Origin: Thermococcus sp. 21S7
GTDB taxonomy: Archaea; Methanobacteriota_B; Thermococci; Thermococcales; Thermococcaceae
DNA length: 64,000 nucleotides
Assembly: GCF_012027615.1 (NCBI RefSeq)
Contig: NZ_SNUT01000004.1
Location: forward strand, 184,629-248,628
Direction of reading: 5' to 3'
The notes beneath the pieces are model-generated. The model ran no database searches. It worked only from the letters and a program-made list of their open reading frames with translations, and was not told the DNA's origin. Below, in pieces: positions 44,424-52,424 of the stretch. Every line of letters starts with the position of its first letter. Positions within the stretch are counted from its first letter, which is position 1. A program made the translations under genes and the position numbers.

Positions 44424-46130
44424 GTGGAAAAGTTTAAAAATATTTCAATCTTCTCAGTTCTGGGGGGAACGTTGTTAGGTGGTAACGTTGGAAAGGTCCT
44501 CCAAATCGGACTGGCCCACAGGCGTTACATGGTTCTCCTCGTAGTCCTTGGGGCTATCTCGACGCTCCTCTCGGCAATGGTGCCATTCTACCTCCGGGAC
44601 CTCCTCGCGAACCTTGGAGGGCTGGGCACGGGGGAAATCCTTGAGTACATCGGGATAATCGTTCTCCTCTACACGGCCTCGACGGTCGTTTACCTCTACT
44701 CCGGTTTCGTGAGCAACTTCGCCGAGACCAAGGCCGCCGCCTGGCTCAAGAGGAAGCTCTTCATCTCAACACTCTTGGCTGAAAACATCGACACCGGCGA
44801 TGCCCTCTCGCGCATCCAGTCCGACACGGAGATAGTCGGCAGGATGGGAATGTCCCTAATCCCGGCGGTGATTATCGAGGCATTCTCGCTCCTCGTTTCG
44901 GTCATCGTTGTCTTCAGGCTGAACTTCTACCTCGGCGTTATAACGCTCCTCACCCTGCCCATCTACGGCTTCTCGCTGAGGGCCTTCATCCACGGCCTCA
45001 AGACAGCCTCGGCCGAGGAGAGGAAGAGGTACTCTAAAACGGTGGAGTACTTCAAGGAGGGCCTCGACGGCAGGCTCGACGCGAAGTCCCTCAACGCTTT
45101 CGACTACCTCGTGGACAGGGTCTCAAAGAAGCTCGACGAATGGGTTGAGGCATCCAAAAGGGTCGCCTTCTACAGCAGTGCCAACTACGGCCTGCAGTCA
45201 TATCTCTCAACGATTCTCCCTCTCCTCGTTCTTCTCTCCGGCGTCGTTCTTGTCAAGAAGGGCATGGCGACGCTCTCCTCTGCGGTGGCGGTCTTCTCCT
45301 ACCTCGGAAGGGTCTACTACCCCGTCGAGCGCTTCGCCTTCTTTTGGAGTAGCTACCACCGCGCGGTTCCGGTTATCGAGAGGATATGGGGCGTCATCGA
45401 GCGGGAGATTCCAAAGCGGGAAAGGCCGGTCTGCTCCCCCGAGTCCTACGAGGTGGAACTGAGGGACGTTTCCCTGTCCTACGGGGATTCAAAGATTCTT
45501 GATGGGATAATCGGAAGAATTCCGGAGGGCGGAAAGCTCGGGATAGTCGGGCCATCCGGGGTTGGGAAGACAACACTCGCTTTACTCCTTGCTGGGCTTA
45601 TCGAGCCGAGCGGAGGCAAGGTGAGCGTTGGGAACTGTCCGCCGGCTTCCCTGCTCGGCGAGTCACTCATCTACGTTCCCTCCCATCCGTACCTCTTCAC
45701 CGGAACCCTGCGCGAGAACCTGACGCTCGGCAGGGAAATCCCGGACGAGAGGCTAAGGGAACTTCTAAAGACTGTGGAGCTCGCTGACTTTGACCTCGAT
45801 TATCGGATTGAGGAAGGGGGTAAAAACCTCTCGCTGGGGCAGAGGCAGAGGATTGGCCTCGCGAGGGCCTTGGCGAGGAACCCGAGGATTCTCATCCTCG
45901 ACGAGGCCACCTCGGGCATGGACTCCGAGAGGGAGGCGAGGGTTCTCAAGAGGCTCCTGGAAAGCAGGATGACGTTAATCGTCATTTCCCACAGGCTCTC
46001 AACGGTCAGGGGAATGAATGAGATATGGGTGCTTGATAGGGGTAGAATCGTCTGCAGGGGGCGGCACGACGAGCTCTTCGAGAACTGCACGCGCTACCGC
46101 GAGCTGTTCATGGAGCAGAGACGAAACTGA
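44424..46130 (+). CDS. ABC exporter half-transporter (membrane domain fused to ATPase)
   Basis: A 568-residue MsbA-like half-transporter. Residues about 25-300 hold six hydrophobic segments; the ATPase follows, with Walker A GPSGVGKTT, signature LSLGQRQRIGLARAL, Walker B ILILDEATSGMD and the H-loop ISHRLSTV. It probably works as a homodimer. The GTG at 44424 is used, but a TATA-like element near 44434 and the GGGGGG before a TTG at 44472 make the later start possible. The substrate is unknown. Confidence 0.88.
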   Translation: MEKFKNISIFSVLGGTLLGGNVGKVLQIGLAHRRYMVLLVVLGAISTLLSAMVPFYLRDLLANLGGLGTGEILEYIGIIVLLYTASTVVYLYSGFVSNFAETKAAAWLKRKLFISTLLAENIDTGDALSRIQSDTEIVGRMGMSLIPAVIIEAFSLLVSVIVVFRLNFYLGVITLLTLPIYGFSLRAFIHGLKTASAEERKRYSKTVEYFKEGLDGRLDAKSLNAFDYLVDRVSKKLDEWVEASKRVAFYSSANYGLQSYLSTILPLLVLLSGVVLVKKGMATLSSAVAVFSYLGRVYYPVERFAFFWSSYHRAVPVIERIWGVIEREIPKRERPVCSPESYEVELRDVSLSYGDSKILDGIIGRIPEGGKLGIVGPSGVGKTTLALLLAGLIEPSGGKVSVGNCPPASLLGESLIYVPSHPYLFTGTLRENLTLGREIPDERLRELLKTVELADFDLDYRIEEGGKNLSLGQRQRIGLARALARNPRILILDEATSGMDSEREARVLKRLLESRMTLIVISHRLSTVRGMNEIWVLDRGRIVCRGRHDELFENCTRYRELFMEQRRN

Positions 46131-46226
46131 GCGTCTGAACTGCTTTCGTACCGGTTTCGGCTTCCTGAAAACGCTGGAAGCTGGTTTGCTTTTATTTTTA
46201 AATTCTGATAAGAAACATGCCAAAAT

Positions 46227-46275
46227 TTGCCGGCAATATGTTAAAAACCGGCTGAAAAAGGGGAGTTTAAACTCC
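46227..46275. promoter_or_regulatory. Two perfect palindromes upstream of the methionine operon
   Basis: TTGCCGGCAA (46227-46236) and GGAGTTTAAACTCC (46262-46275) are perfect palindromes in the 250-base AT-rich gap between the ABC exporter and cystathionine gamma-synthase genes. They lie about 65-115 bases before the TATA box and could be regulator sites, or the second could help end the exporter transcript. Confidence 0.4.
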
Positions 46276-46333
46276 TTCTCTGTAACTTTTCTGAGTTGTA
46301 TAACTAGTAGGAATATTTAGTACCCAAAAATAT

Positions 46334-46350
46334 GTCGAAAAATATATAAA
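46334..46350 (+). promoter_or_regulatory. BRE/TATA promoter of the methionine/threonine operon
   Basis: TCGAAAAATATATAAA combines a purine-rich BRE with a strong TATA box. The predicted transcription start is near 46372, only about 10 bases before the ATG at 46381, so the mRNA would have a very short leader that just includes GGTGGTGAT. Confidence 0.6.
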
Positions 46351-46380
46351 TTGCACCCCCCATTCCAAGACGGTGGTGAT

Positions 46381-47487
46381 ATGAAACCCCTCCACGAGCC
46401 GGTCTACGTTACAGTTGCGTTCAGACAGCCAGGAGAAACAGAGGTCTCGGACAGGGGGTTCGACCTGAAGTACAGCAGGGAGGAGAACCCAACGGTCAGG
46501 GTTCTGGAGCGCGAGCTCTCGGCCCTCGAAGGCGGGAGCGACGCCTTAGCGTTCAACAGCGGAATGGGGGCGATAAGCTGCCTTTACTTTTCACAGCTCT
46601 CCTCCGGGGACGAGGTTCTCCTTCCAATGGAGGCCTATGGGACGACGATTCAGCTAGCGGAGGAACTCCACAAGTTCGGGATCCGCGTCAGGCTCGCCTA
46701 CCCCAGCGCCGAGTCACTCGTCGAAGCAATAACCCCCGGCACGTCCCTCGTCCTCCTCGAAACAATGACCAACCCCACCCTGAAGGTGATAGACGTCCCT
46801 GAGGTCGTGAAGAGGGCCCGGGAAGTTGGGGCGAGGGTCGTCGTTGACAACACATTCTTGCCCCTCGTCTTTCATCCGCTTAAGGCCGGTGCCGACGCTG
46901 TAATCCACAGCCTCACCAAGTACATCGCCGGTCACAACGACGTCCTTGGCGGAGCGATAGTGCTCGGGAGCCTAGACGCGAGTTCCATCTGGCACTGGCG
47001 CAGGAGGCTTGGCTCAATAATTCAGCCGGTCGAGGCCTGGCTCGTTGTGAGGGGCATGAAGACCCTCGAAGTCCGCTTTGAGAGGCAGAGCCGGAGTTCG
47101 CTGGCCATCGCGGAGTTCCTGAGCGAGCATCCAAAGGTGAGCGAAGTGCACTACCCCGGGCTGAGGGACGACCCCCACCACGAAACCGCGCGCAGGCTCT
47201 TTGAAAGGTCCCTCTACGGGGGCGTCGTTTCCTTCGAGCATGCGGACGGGAAGGCCGGGGCGGTGAGCTTCCTCCGTTCCTTGAGGAGAATCTTTCCGTC
47301 TCCTTCCCTCGGGGGCGTTGAGAGCATAGCCTCCTACCCTGCCATAAGCGCCGCTAAGACGATGCCGGTGGAGCGGAGGAAGCTCCTCGGAATCACCGAC
47401 GGCTTGATACGCCTCTCGGTTGGCCTTGAGGACGTTGACGAGCTCATCGAGGACGTTGACAAAGCGTTGGGGGGTGATGGGACTTAG
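46381..47487 (+). CDS. metB: Cystathionine gamma-synthase / Cys-Met metabolism PLP enzyme
   Basis: A 368-residue fold-type-I PLP enzyme. RVLERELSALEGGSDALAFNSGMGAI binds the cofactor phosphate, VVDNTFLP carries the PLP-contacting Asp, and IHSLTKYIAGHND has the Schiff-base Lys. It could join cysteine, or sulfide directly, to an activated homoserine. Since homoserine kinase is in the operon and no homoserine acyltransferase is seen, O-phosphohomoserine is the likely acceptor (inference). It overlaps the next gene by 11 bases. A lyase role is possible. Confidence 0.85.
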   Translation: MKPLHEPVYVTVAFRQPGETEVSDRGFDLKYSREENPTVRVLERELSALEGGSDALAFNSGMGAISCLYFSQLSSGDEVLLPMEAYGTTIQLAEELHKFGIRVRLAYPSAESLVEAITPGTSLVLLETMTNPTLKVIDVPEVVKRAREVGARVVVDNTFLPLVFHPLKAGADAVIHSLTKYIAGHNDVLGGAIVLGSLDASSIWHWRRRLGSIIQPVEAWLVVRGMKTLEVRFERQSRSSLAIAEFLSEHPKVSEVHYPGLRDDPHHETARRLFERSLYGGVVSFEHADGKAGAVSFLRSLRRIFPSPSLGGVESIASYPAISAAKTMPVERRKLLGITDGLIRLSVGLEDVDELIEDVDKALGGDGT

Positions 47488-48535
47488 GGTATACACCTGT
47501 CCAAGAAAGCTTCTCAACGGGCCCTGTGGCGGAGTCCTTGACGGGGCATGTGAGGTTAACGGCAAGCCCTGCCCCTGGACCGGTGTAATCGAGCGCCTCT
47601 CCTCCCTTGAGCCGTGGATGCTCTTTGACGAGCATCCTCTCCTGGCGGAGCTTGAGAGGCTGGTTGAATCGGACTCAAAGCCGGTGGATTCATTCCTCTG
47701 GAAGAACATCGAACGCAGCAAAGCCTTCACCGTTGAGTTTCCGGTCAGAACCATACGCTCCGAGAGGGACATACTCAGGATTATGAGCGCAGTAGATGCA
47801 GACCTCTTCACGGTTCCAGACAATCCCCTCGGCTACCCACACTTTGACCCCGTTGCATTTAGCATCCGTCTGAGGGACATCGGTTCAAACTTCGGCGTGA
47901 TGCCCCATATAACTGCCAAGGACAGAAATCTCTCGGCATTGGCATCTGAGCTCAGAACTGCCCAGATTTTCGGCTTTGAGGCCGTTCTGCTCACGACCGG
48001 GGACTGGCCCGGCCTCTCGATGCCCAGCAAACCCGTCTTCGACCTCGATTCGCCGAACCTAATTAGGCTCGCAAGGTTCGTCTTTGCGGGCGTACTGCCT
48101 CCCGGCGAGCGCGTCCCTGTTGATAGCCGCCCCCGGGTTGCGGGGGCGATGAGTCCCCACTACAGACCGAGGGCCGAGGCAAGGAGGCTCATTCGGAAGC
48201 TCGTCGCCGGGGCGGAGGTCTTCTTCACCCAGGTCGTCGCAAGGAAGGAGAGCGTCCGGGCGATTTCGGAAACCCTTAGGGAGGTCGAGAGGAGTTACGG
48301 GGCCGACGTTCCGGTCGTCGTTTCGCTCCTCTACCCCCTGCGGCAGGAAATGAAGCCATTCCTTGAGAGGATGGGCATTCCAACGGGCAACGAGACATTT
48401 GAGGTGCTCCTTGAGGAGGTTAAGGCGCTCGACGTGAAAGGGGGAGTCAATCTGATTGTGGTTTCGAAAACCGTTGATGAATGGCTTGAACTCTGGGAGG
48501 AGGCGAAAGAATTGATCAAGGAGGTGTTCGGATGA
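47477..48535 (+). CDS. MTHFR-like protein with N-terminal MetV-type domain
   Basis: A 352-residue protein. The first 45 residues carry a cysteine pattern (YTCPRKLLNGPCGGVLDGACEVNGKPCPW, given here only as landmarks TCPRK, NGPCGG, CEV and CPW) typical of the MTHFR C-terminal zinc domain (MetV). The rest is a MetF-like barrel (PHITAKDRNLSALASEL, EAVLLTTGDWPG, GAEVFFTQVVA). It probably makes or delivers methyl groups for methionine. The ATG at 47477 follows GGGGGTG. The domain order is reversed relative to the name of the domain. The cofactor is presumably the modified pterin of Thermococcales. Confidence 0.78.
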   Translation: MGLRVYTCPRKLLNGPCGGVLDGACEVNGKPCPWTGVIERLSSLEPWMLFDEHPLLAELERLVESDSKPVDSFLWKNIERSKAFTVEFPVRTIRSERDILRIMSAVDADLFTVPDNPLGYPHFDPVAFSIRLRDIGSNFGVMPHITAKDRNLSALASELRTAQIFGFEAVLLTTGDWPGLSMPSKPVFDLDSPNLIRLARFVFAGVLPPGERVPVDSRPRVAGAMSPHYRPRAEARRLIRKLVAGAEVFFTQVVARKESVRAISETLREVERSYGADVPVVVSLLYPLRQEMKPFLERMGIPTGNETFEVLLEEVKALDVKGGVNLIVVSKTVDEWLELWEEAKELIKEVFG

Positions 48536-49461
48536 TAGTTCCGGCATTAATCGGTAGCCTTCCGAGGCCGGTTTCGCTGGCAAAGAAAATAGAGCAGTAC
48601 TCCATAGGCAGATTGAGCGAGGAGAAGCTCGAAGAGGCCTACCTGGAGCACACGAGGCGGGCCTTTGTGAAGCTGGGGGAGGTCGGCATAAGGGTAATCA
48701 CCGACGGCCTCTACCGCTGGGACGACATATTCAACCCGCTGATAAGGTTCGTAGACGGCGTCGAGGTCAACGGGCTCTTCAAGTTCTACGAGAACAACTT
48801 CTTCTACCGCTCCCCGGTGGTCAGAGGCGAGCTCTCGCTGAAGGAGAACCCGATTTCAGAGTGGCTCAACGCTGCCCTTGGGATAAAGGAAGAAGTCTAC
48901 CCCGAAGCGACGCTCAAAGCCGTCCTCCCCGGGCCGGTGACTCTCGCATATCACTCGATAAACGAGGCCTATGAAAGCCTCGACGAGCTGGCGGAGGCCT
49001 ACGCCGAAGTTTTGGCCGAGCTCATGAAGGAACTGCCGGTAAAGCTCGTCGAACTTCAGGAGCCGGCCCTCTCAGCAGAGCTTTCGAGGGCAACGCGGGA
49101 GAAGAGCGACTCAGTATCGCCAGGAACTGCGAAGAGGCTCATAGAAAACCTCGCGGGGGTGAGGGAGCTCTGGGTCGTCACCTACTTCGGAACCCCGAGG
49201 GTTCTCCCGGAGGGCGTCATCGTGAACTTCGACCTCATCGAGGGCTCCGTTCCGGAGAGCTACTCCGGGAGACTCGGGCTCGGGATAGTAAACGCGAGGG
49301 GAACGAAGATGGAGAGGCGTGACAGGCTCGCGGACAGGCTCAGGCCCTTCCTCCGGAGGTACGGGGAACTCTACGTTACGCCGAACACTCTCCTCGACTT
49401 CCTCCCCGAGAGCGTCGCGTGGAGGAAGCTGAAACTCCTCGGAAGACTTGGGGGTGAGTGA
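48532..49461 (+). CDS. MetE-like protein without zinc ligands (MetE N-terminal type)
   Basis: A 309-residue barrel protein of the methionine synthase superfamily (PALIGSLPRPVSLAKKIEQY, GVRVITDGLYRWDD-like segment, KAVLPGPVTLAYHSINEAY, VELQEPALS). The zinc ligands of catalytic MetE are missing: where the enzyme has HxC this protein has VVTYFG, and NPDCGLK is replaced by TPNTLLDFL. It therefore resembles the MetE N-terminal, non-catalytic half. It overlaps the upstream stop by 4 bases and precedes the zinc-bearing partner. Confidence 0.82.
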   Translation: MIVPALIGSLPRPVSLAKKIEQYSIGRLSEEKLEEAYLEHTRRAFVKLGEVGIRVITDGLYRWDDIFNPLIRFVDGVEVNGLFKFYENNFFYRSPVVRGELSLKENPISEWLNAALGIKEEVYPEATLKAVLPGPVTLAYHSINEAYESLDELAEAYAEVLAELMKELPVKLVELQEPALSAELSRATREKSDSVSPGTAKRLIENLAGVRELWVVTYFGTPRVLPEGVIVNFDLIEGSVPESYSGRLGLGIVNARGTKMERRDRLADRLRPFLRRYGELYVTPNTLLDFLPESVAWRKLKLLGRLGGE

Positions 49462-49462
49462 A

Positions 49463-50473
49463 GTGGAGCTTCCAATCCTTCCAACCAGTGTGATAGGGAG
49501 CTATCCCAAGCCGAGGTGGCTCCTGCGGGCGTATAACCTCTACTCCCTCGGCAGGCTCCCGGAGGACGACTTCAGGGAGGCAGTCAGGGACGCGAGCGTA
49601 GCCGTTCTAAGGGAGCACGAGAGGGCCGGAATAGACATCCCCTGGGACGGTGAGATGGGCAGGAGCGAGATGACGGAGCACTTCACGGCCAGGATAAAGG
49701 GCTTCCGCTTCTACGGCCCCGTCAGGGTCTGGGGTAATGCTTACTTCAACAAGGCATCAGCGGTTTCAAAGCTTGAGTACAGCGAGCCCTTAGTCCTCGA
49801 CGAGTTCCGCATAATCAAAGCTAACACGACGCGGGAGGTGGTTAAGGTCCCGATCACCGGTCCCTACACGATAGCAGAGTGGAGCTTCAACGAGTACTAT
49901 TCGAGCAAGGAGGAGCTGGCCTTTGAGCTCGCCGGAATCCTCAACAGGGAGTTCAGGCTCCTCGAAAAGGAGGGGGCAACGTTCATCCAGCTCGACGAAC
50001 CCGCGATGCTCAACCACCCGGACGAGGTGCCCATAGCGGTCGAGGCCATCAACAGGGCGGTGAAGGGGGTTAATGTGAAGTTCGGCCTCCACGTCTGCTA
50101 CTCCAACTACCACCTCCTCGCCGACTACTTCGATGAGCTCAACGTCAGCCAGTTCGCCCTTGAGTTCGCCAACAGGAACTTCCGCGACATGGACTTCCTT
50201 AGAAAGCTCGCCCACGGGGAGCTCGGCTTCGGCGCGGTTGACGTCCACAACCCGCGCGTCGAGAGTCCGGAGGAGGTTGCGAGGGCGATACGGAAGGTCA
50301 TGGGGTACGTCGAGCCAGAGAGGCTTTACATCAACCCCGACTGCGGGCTGAAGCTCCTCGACAGGAGGATAGCCTACGGGAAGCTCGTGAACATGGTCAA
50401 GGGCGTCAAGATTGTTAGGAAGGAGCTCGCGAGGGAAGGGAAGGAGACCATACCATTCAGGAGGTCGGTCTGA
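49463..50473 (+). CDS. metE: Core methionine synthase (MetE C-terminal catalytic type)
   Basis: A 336-residue protein equal to the catalytic half of cobalamin-independent methionine synthase, methylating homocysteine. Zinc ligands are visible as HVC in FGLHVCYSNYH and Cys in YINPDCGLKLL; PTSVIGSYPKPRWL and FIQLDEPAMLNHPD are family motifs. The GTG at 49463 follows GGGGGTGAG; earlier TTG and GTG starts are inside that site. Stand-alone core MetE enzymes in archaea may use a methyl donor other than methyl-tetrahydrofolate triglutamate. It overlaps aspartokinase by 1 base. Confidence 0.88.
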   Translation: MELPILPTSVIGSYPKPRWLLRAYNLYSLGRLPEDDFREAVRDASVAVLREHERAGIDIPWDGEMGRSEMTEHFTARIKGFRFYGPVRVWGNAYFNKASAVSKLEYSEPLVLDEFRIIKANTTREVVKVPITGPYTIAEWSFNEYYSSKEELAFELAGILNREFRLLEKEGATFIQLDEPAMLNHPDEVPIAVEAINRAVKGVNVKFGLHVCYSNYHLLADYFDELNVSQFALEFANRNFRDMDFLRKLAHGELGFGAVDVHNPRVESPEEVARAIRKVMGYVEPERLYINPDCGLKLLDRRIAYGKLVNMVKGVKIVRKELAREGKETIPFRRSV

Positions 50474-51540
50474 TGCTCTGTCCCGGGAGGAGGCTCGTCG
50501 CCAAGTTCGGTGGGAGCTCGATGAGGAGGAACTTCGACGAGGCGGTTTCCTTCACCGCCCGCCTGTGGGATGCCGGGGAGGTGGCCGTCGTCGTCTCCGC
50601 CCTGAAAGGGGTCACGGACGCCCTGCTCATGCTTGCCGAAACCGGGGACGGCATTGGGGGCATAGGCGAACTCCACAGGGACTTCGCACTCAGGCACGGC
50701 CTCGACCCCTCAATCTTTTCGCCCCTCCTCCGGGAGCTGAGGAAATCGGTTGAGTCGAGGGACTCCTTCCCGAGTTTAAGGGCGTTCCGTGACCACGTGG
50801 TTTCCTTCGGCGAACTGCTGTCGGCAAGGGCCTTCGCCGAGGCCCTCTCGTCGAGGGGAATTCCGGTTGTGCTCTTCGACCCCTGGGAGGTCATAGCGAC
50901 CGACGGCAACTTCGGGAACGCGGGGGTCAACTTCAGGGAGACCCTCTCCCGGAGCGCCCCGGTGAGGGAGGCCGTTGAGGAGGGTTTTGTAGCGGTTGTT
51001 CCGGGCTTCATCGGCGGCCACCTCGACCTCAGGACGACCCTTGGGAGGAATGGGAGCGACTACACCGCCTCCGTCCTCGGGGAGGCGATAGGTGCGGATG
51101 CCGTTCTCATCATGGGCGACGTCGATGGAATCTACACCGCCGATCCGAGGAGGGTTCCCTTCGCCCGCCCTGTACCCTTCGTCTCAAGGGAGAGGGCGAG
51201 GGTAGCCTCACTCCTCGGCATGAGGGCGCTGCATCCCCGGGCCACCGAGTTTGAAGTTCCGCTGCTCCTCGGCAGGACTGACGACTGGGCCTTCTCCACC
51301 GTCGTGGGTGACACCGACTCGGGGACGCCGATCATCGCCCACACCAGGGAGGGCGGACTCTTCCGGGTCTCGGTCGTCGGCGCCGACGCGGTTCATGGCT
51401 ACGAAGGCGAGACCTTCGAGCTTGACGGCGTCAGGGTGGTTTCGTTCTGGGTGGAGCGCTCCTCCCTCGGAGGCTTCCTAAACTCCCTTCACTGGGCCCT
51501 CATGGGCACGAGGAAACTCGCATTCCCGGTGGTGGTGTGA
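50473..51540 (+). CDS. Aspartate kinase, short form
   Basis: A 355-residue aspartokinase phosphorylating aspartate, the first step to homoserine, threonine and methionine. RLVAKFGGSSMRR is the kinase N-terminal motif, VVVSALKGVTDALL follows, and the catalytic core continues through PGFIGGHLDLRTTLGRNGSDYTAS and MGDVDGIYTADPR. The C-terminal regulatory part (about residues 285-355) is short, holding at most one ACT-like unit rather than the usual two. It is followed by homoserine kinase (TGATG overlap). Confidence 0.9.
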   Translation: MLCPGRRLVAKFGGSSMRRNFDEAVSFTARLWDAGEVAVVVSALKGVTDALLMLAETGDGIGGIGELHRDFALRHGLDPSIFSPLLRELRKSVESRDSFPSLRAFRDHVVSFGELLSARAFAEALSSRGIPVVLFDPWEVIATDGNFGNAGVNFRETLSRSAPVREAVEEGFVAVVPGFIGGHLDLRTTLGRNGSDYTASVLGEAIGADAVLIMGDVDGIYTADPRRVPFARPVPFVSRERARVASLLGMRALHPRATEFEVPLLLGRTDDWAFSTVVGDTDSGTPIIAHTREGGLFRVSVVGADAVHGYEGETFELDGVRVVSFWVERSSLGGFLNSLHWALMGTRKLAFPVVV

Positions 51541-52415
51541 TGCGCCTTCGAGTCCATGCGACCATAGCGAACTTTGGACCTGGTTTCGATGTATTCGGAG
51601 TCGGCATAGGAGAGCCCTACGATGAGCTGACCTTCAGGGAATCCGACGAGTGGGAGGTGAGGGTTAAGGGCTTCGATGTTCCCTCCGATGGAAGAAACGT
51701 TGCGCTCGTCTCAGCGAAGGCCCTCGCCTCGCTCCTGGGGGAAGAGGTTGCCCTCAGGATGGAGCTTCGGAAGGGGATACGGCCAGGGGGCGGCCTCGGA
51801 AGCTCCGGGGCCTCGTCCCTGGCTGGGGCACTGGCGGTGGCCAAGGTTCTCGGCGTCGAGGATGAAGACCTCATACTCCGGGCGGCGATGGAGGGGGAGA
51901 GGTACGCCTCGGGTAGCGCTCACGGTGACAACGTTGTTCCCGCATACTACGGCGATTTCACTGTTATAGAGTCGACCGGGCCCCTTCGGGTCTGGAGGAT
52001 CCCCGTGAATTTTGACATCGTCGTTGTTCTTCCCCTGCTTGAGATTCCAACCAGGGAGGCCAGGGCAGTTCTCCCCGAGAGGATTCCACTGGGGTGCGCT
52101 GTTAGAGCCCTTTCGCTCGCCAGCTCCCTTGTTCTAGCTTTGAAAGAGCGCGATTTACCCGCCGTGGGCAGACTCCTGGACGACCCGATAGCCCTGCCGT
52201 ACAGAAGGAAGCTCATGCCCTGGTACGATGGGGTCAGGAAAGCCGCGCTTGAAGCCGGCGCCTATGGGCTCTCGGTCTCTGGCTCGGGTCCTGCGGTGTT
52301 CGCTCTGGGGGATAATCCAGAGGAGATAGGGATGGCGGTTGCAGAGACCCTTGCCGAGATGGGAGTCGATTCGGAGGTTTACGTTACGAAAGCCGGAATT
52401 GGGGCGGTCTGGTAG
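51540..52415 (+). CDS. thrB: Homoserine kinase
   Basis: A 291-residue GHMP kinase making O-phosphohomoserine. HATIANFGPGFDVFGVGI is the substrate-side N-terminal signature, RPGGGLGSSGASSLAGAL is the ATP loop, and GLSVSGSGPAVFAL the C-terminal motif. The ATG at 51540 overlaps the aspartokinase stop (TGATG). Its product serves threonine synthase (1181-2245) and probably the cystathionine gamma-synthase of this operon. Confidence 0.94.
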   Translation: MRLRVHATIANFGPGFDVFGVGIGEPYDELTFRESDEWEVRVKGFDVPSDGRNVALVSAKALASLLGEEVALRMELRKGIRPGGGLGSSGASSLAGALAVAKVLGVEDEDLILRAAMEGERYASGSAHGDNVVPAYYGDFTVIESTGPLRVWRIPVNFDIVVVLPLLEIPTREARAVLPERIPLGCAVRALSLASSLVLALKERDLPAVGRLLDDPIALPYRRKLMPWYDGVRKAALEAGAYGLSVSGSGPAVFALGDNPEEIGMAVAETLAEMGVDSEVYVTKAGIGAVW

Positions 52416-52424
52416 GTGATTCCA

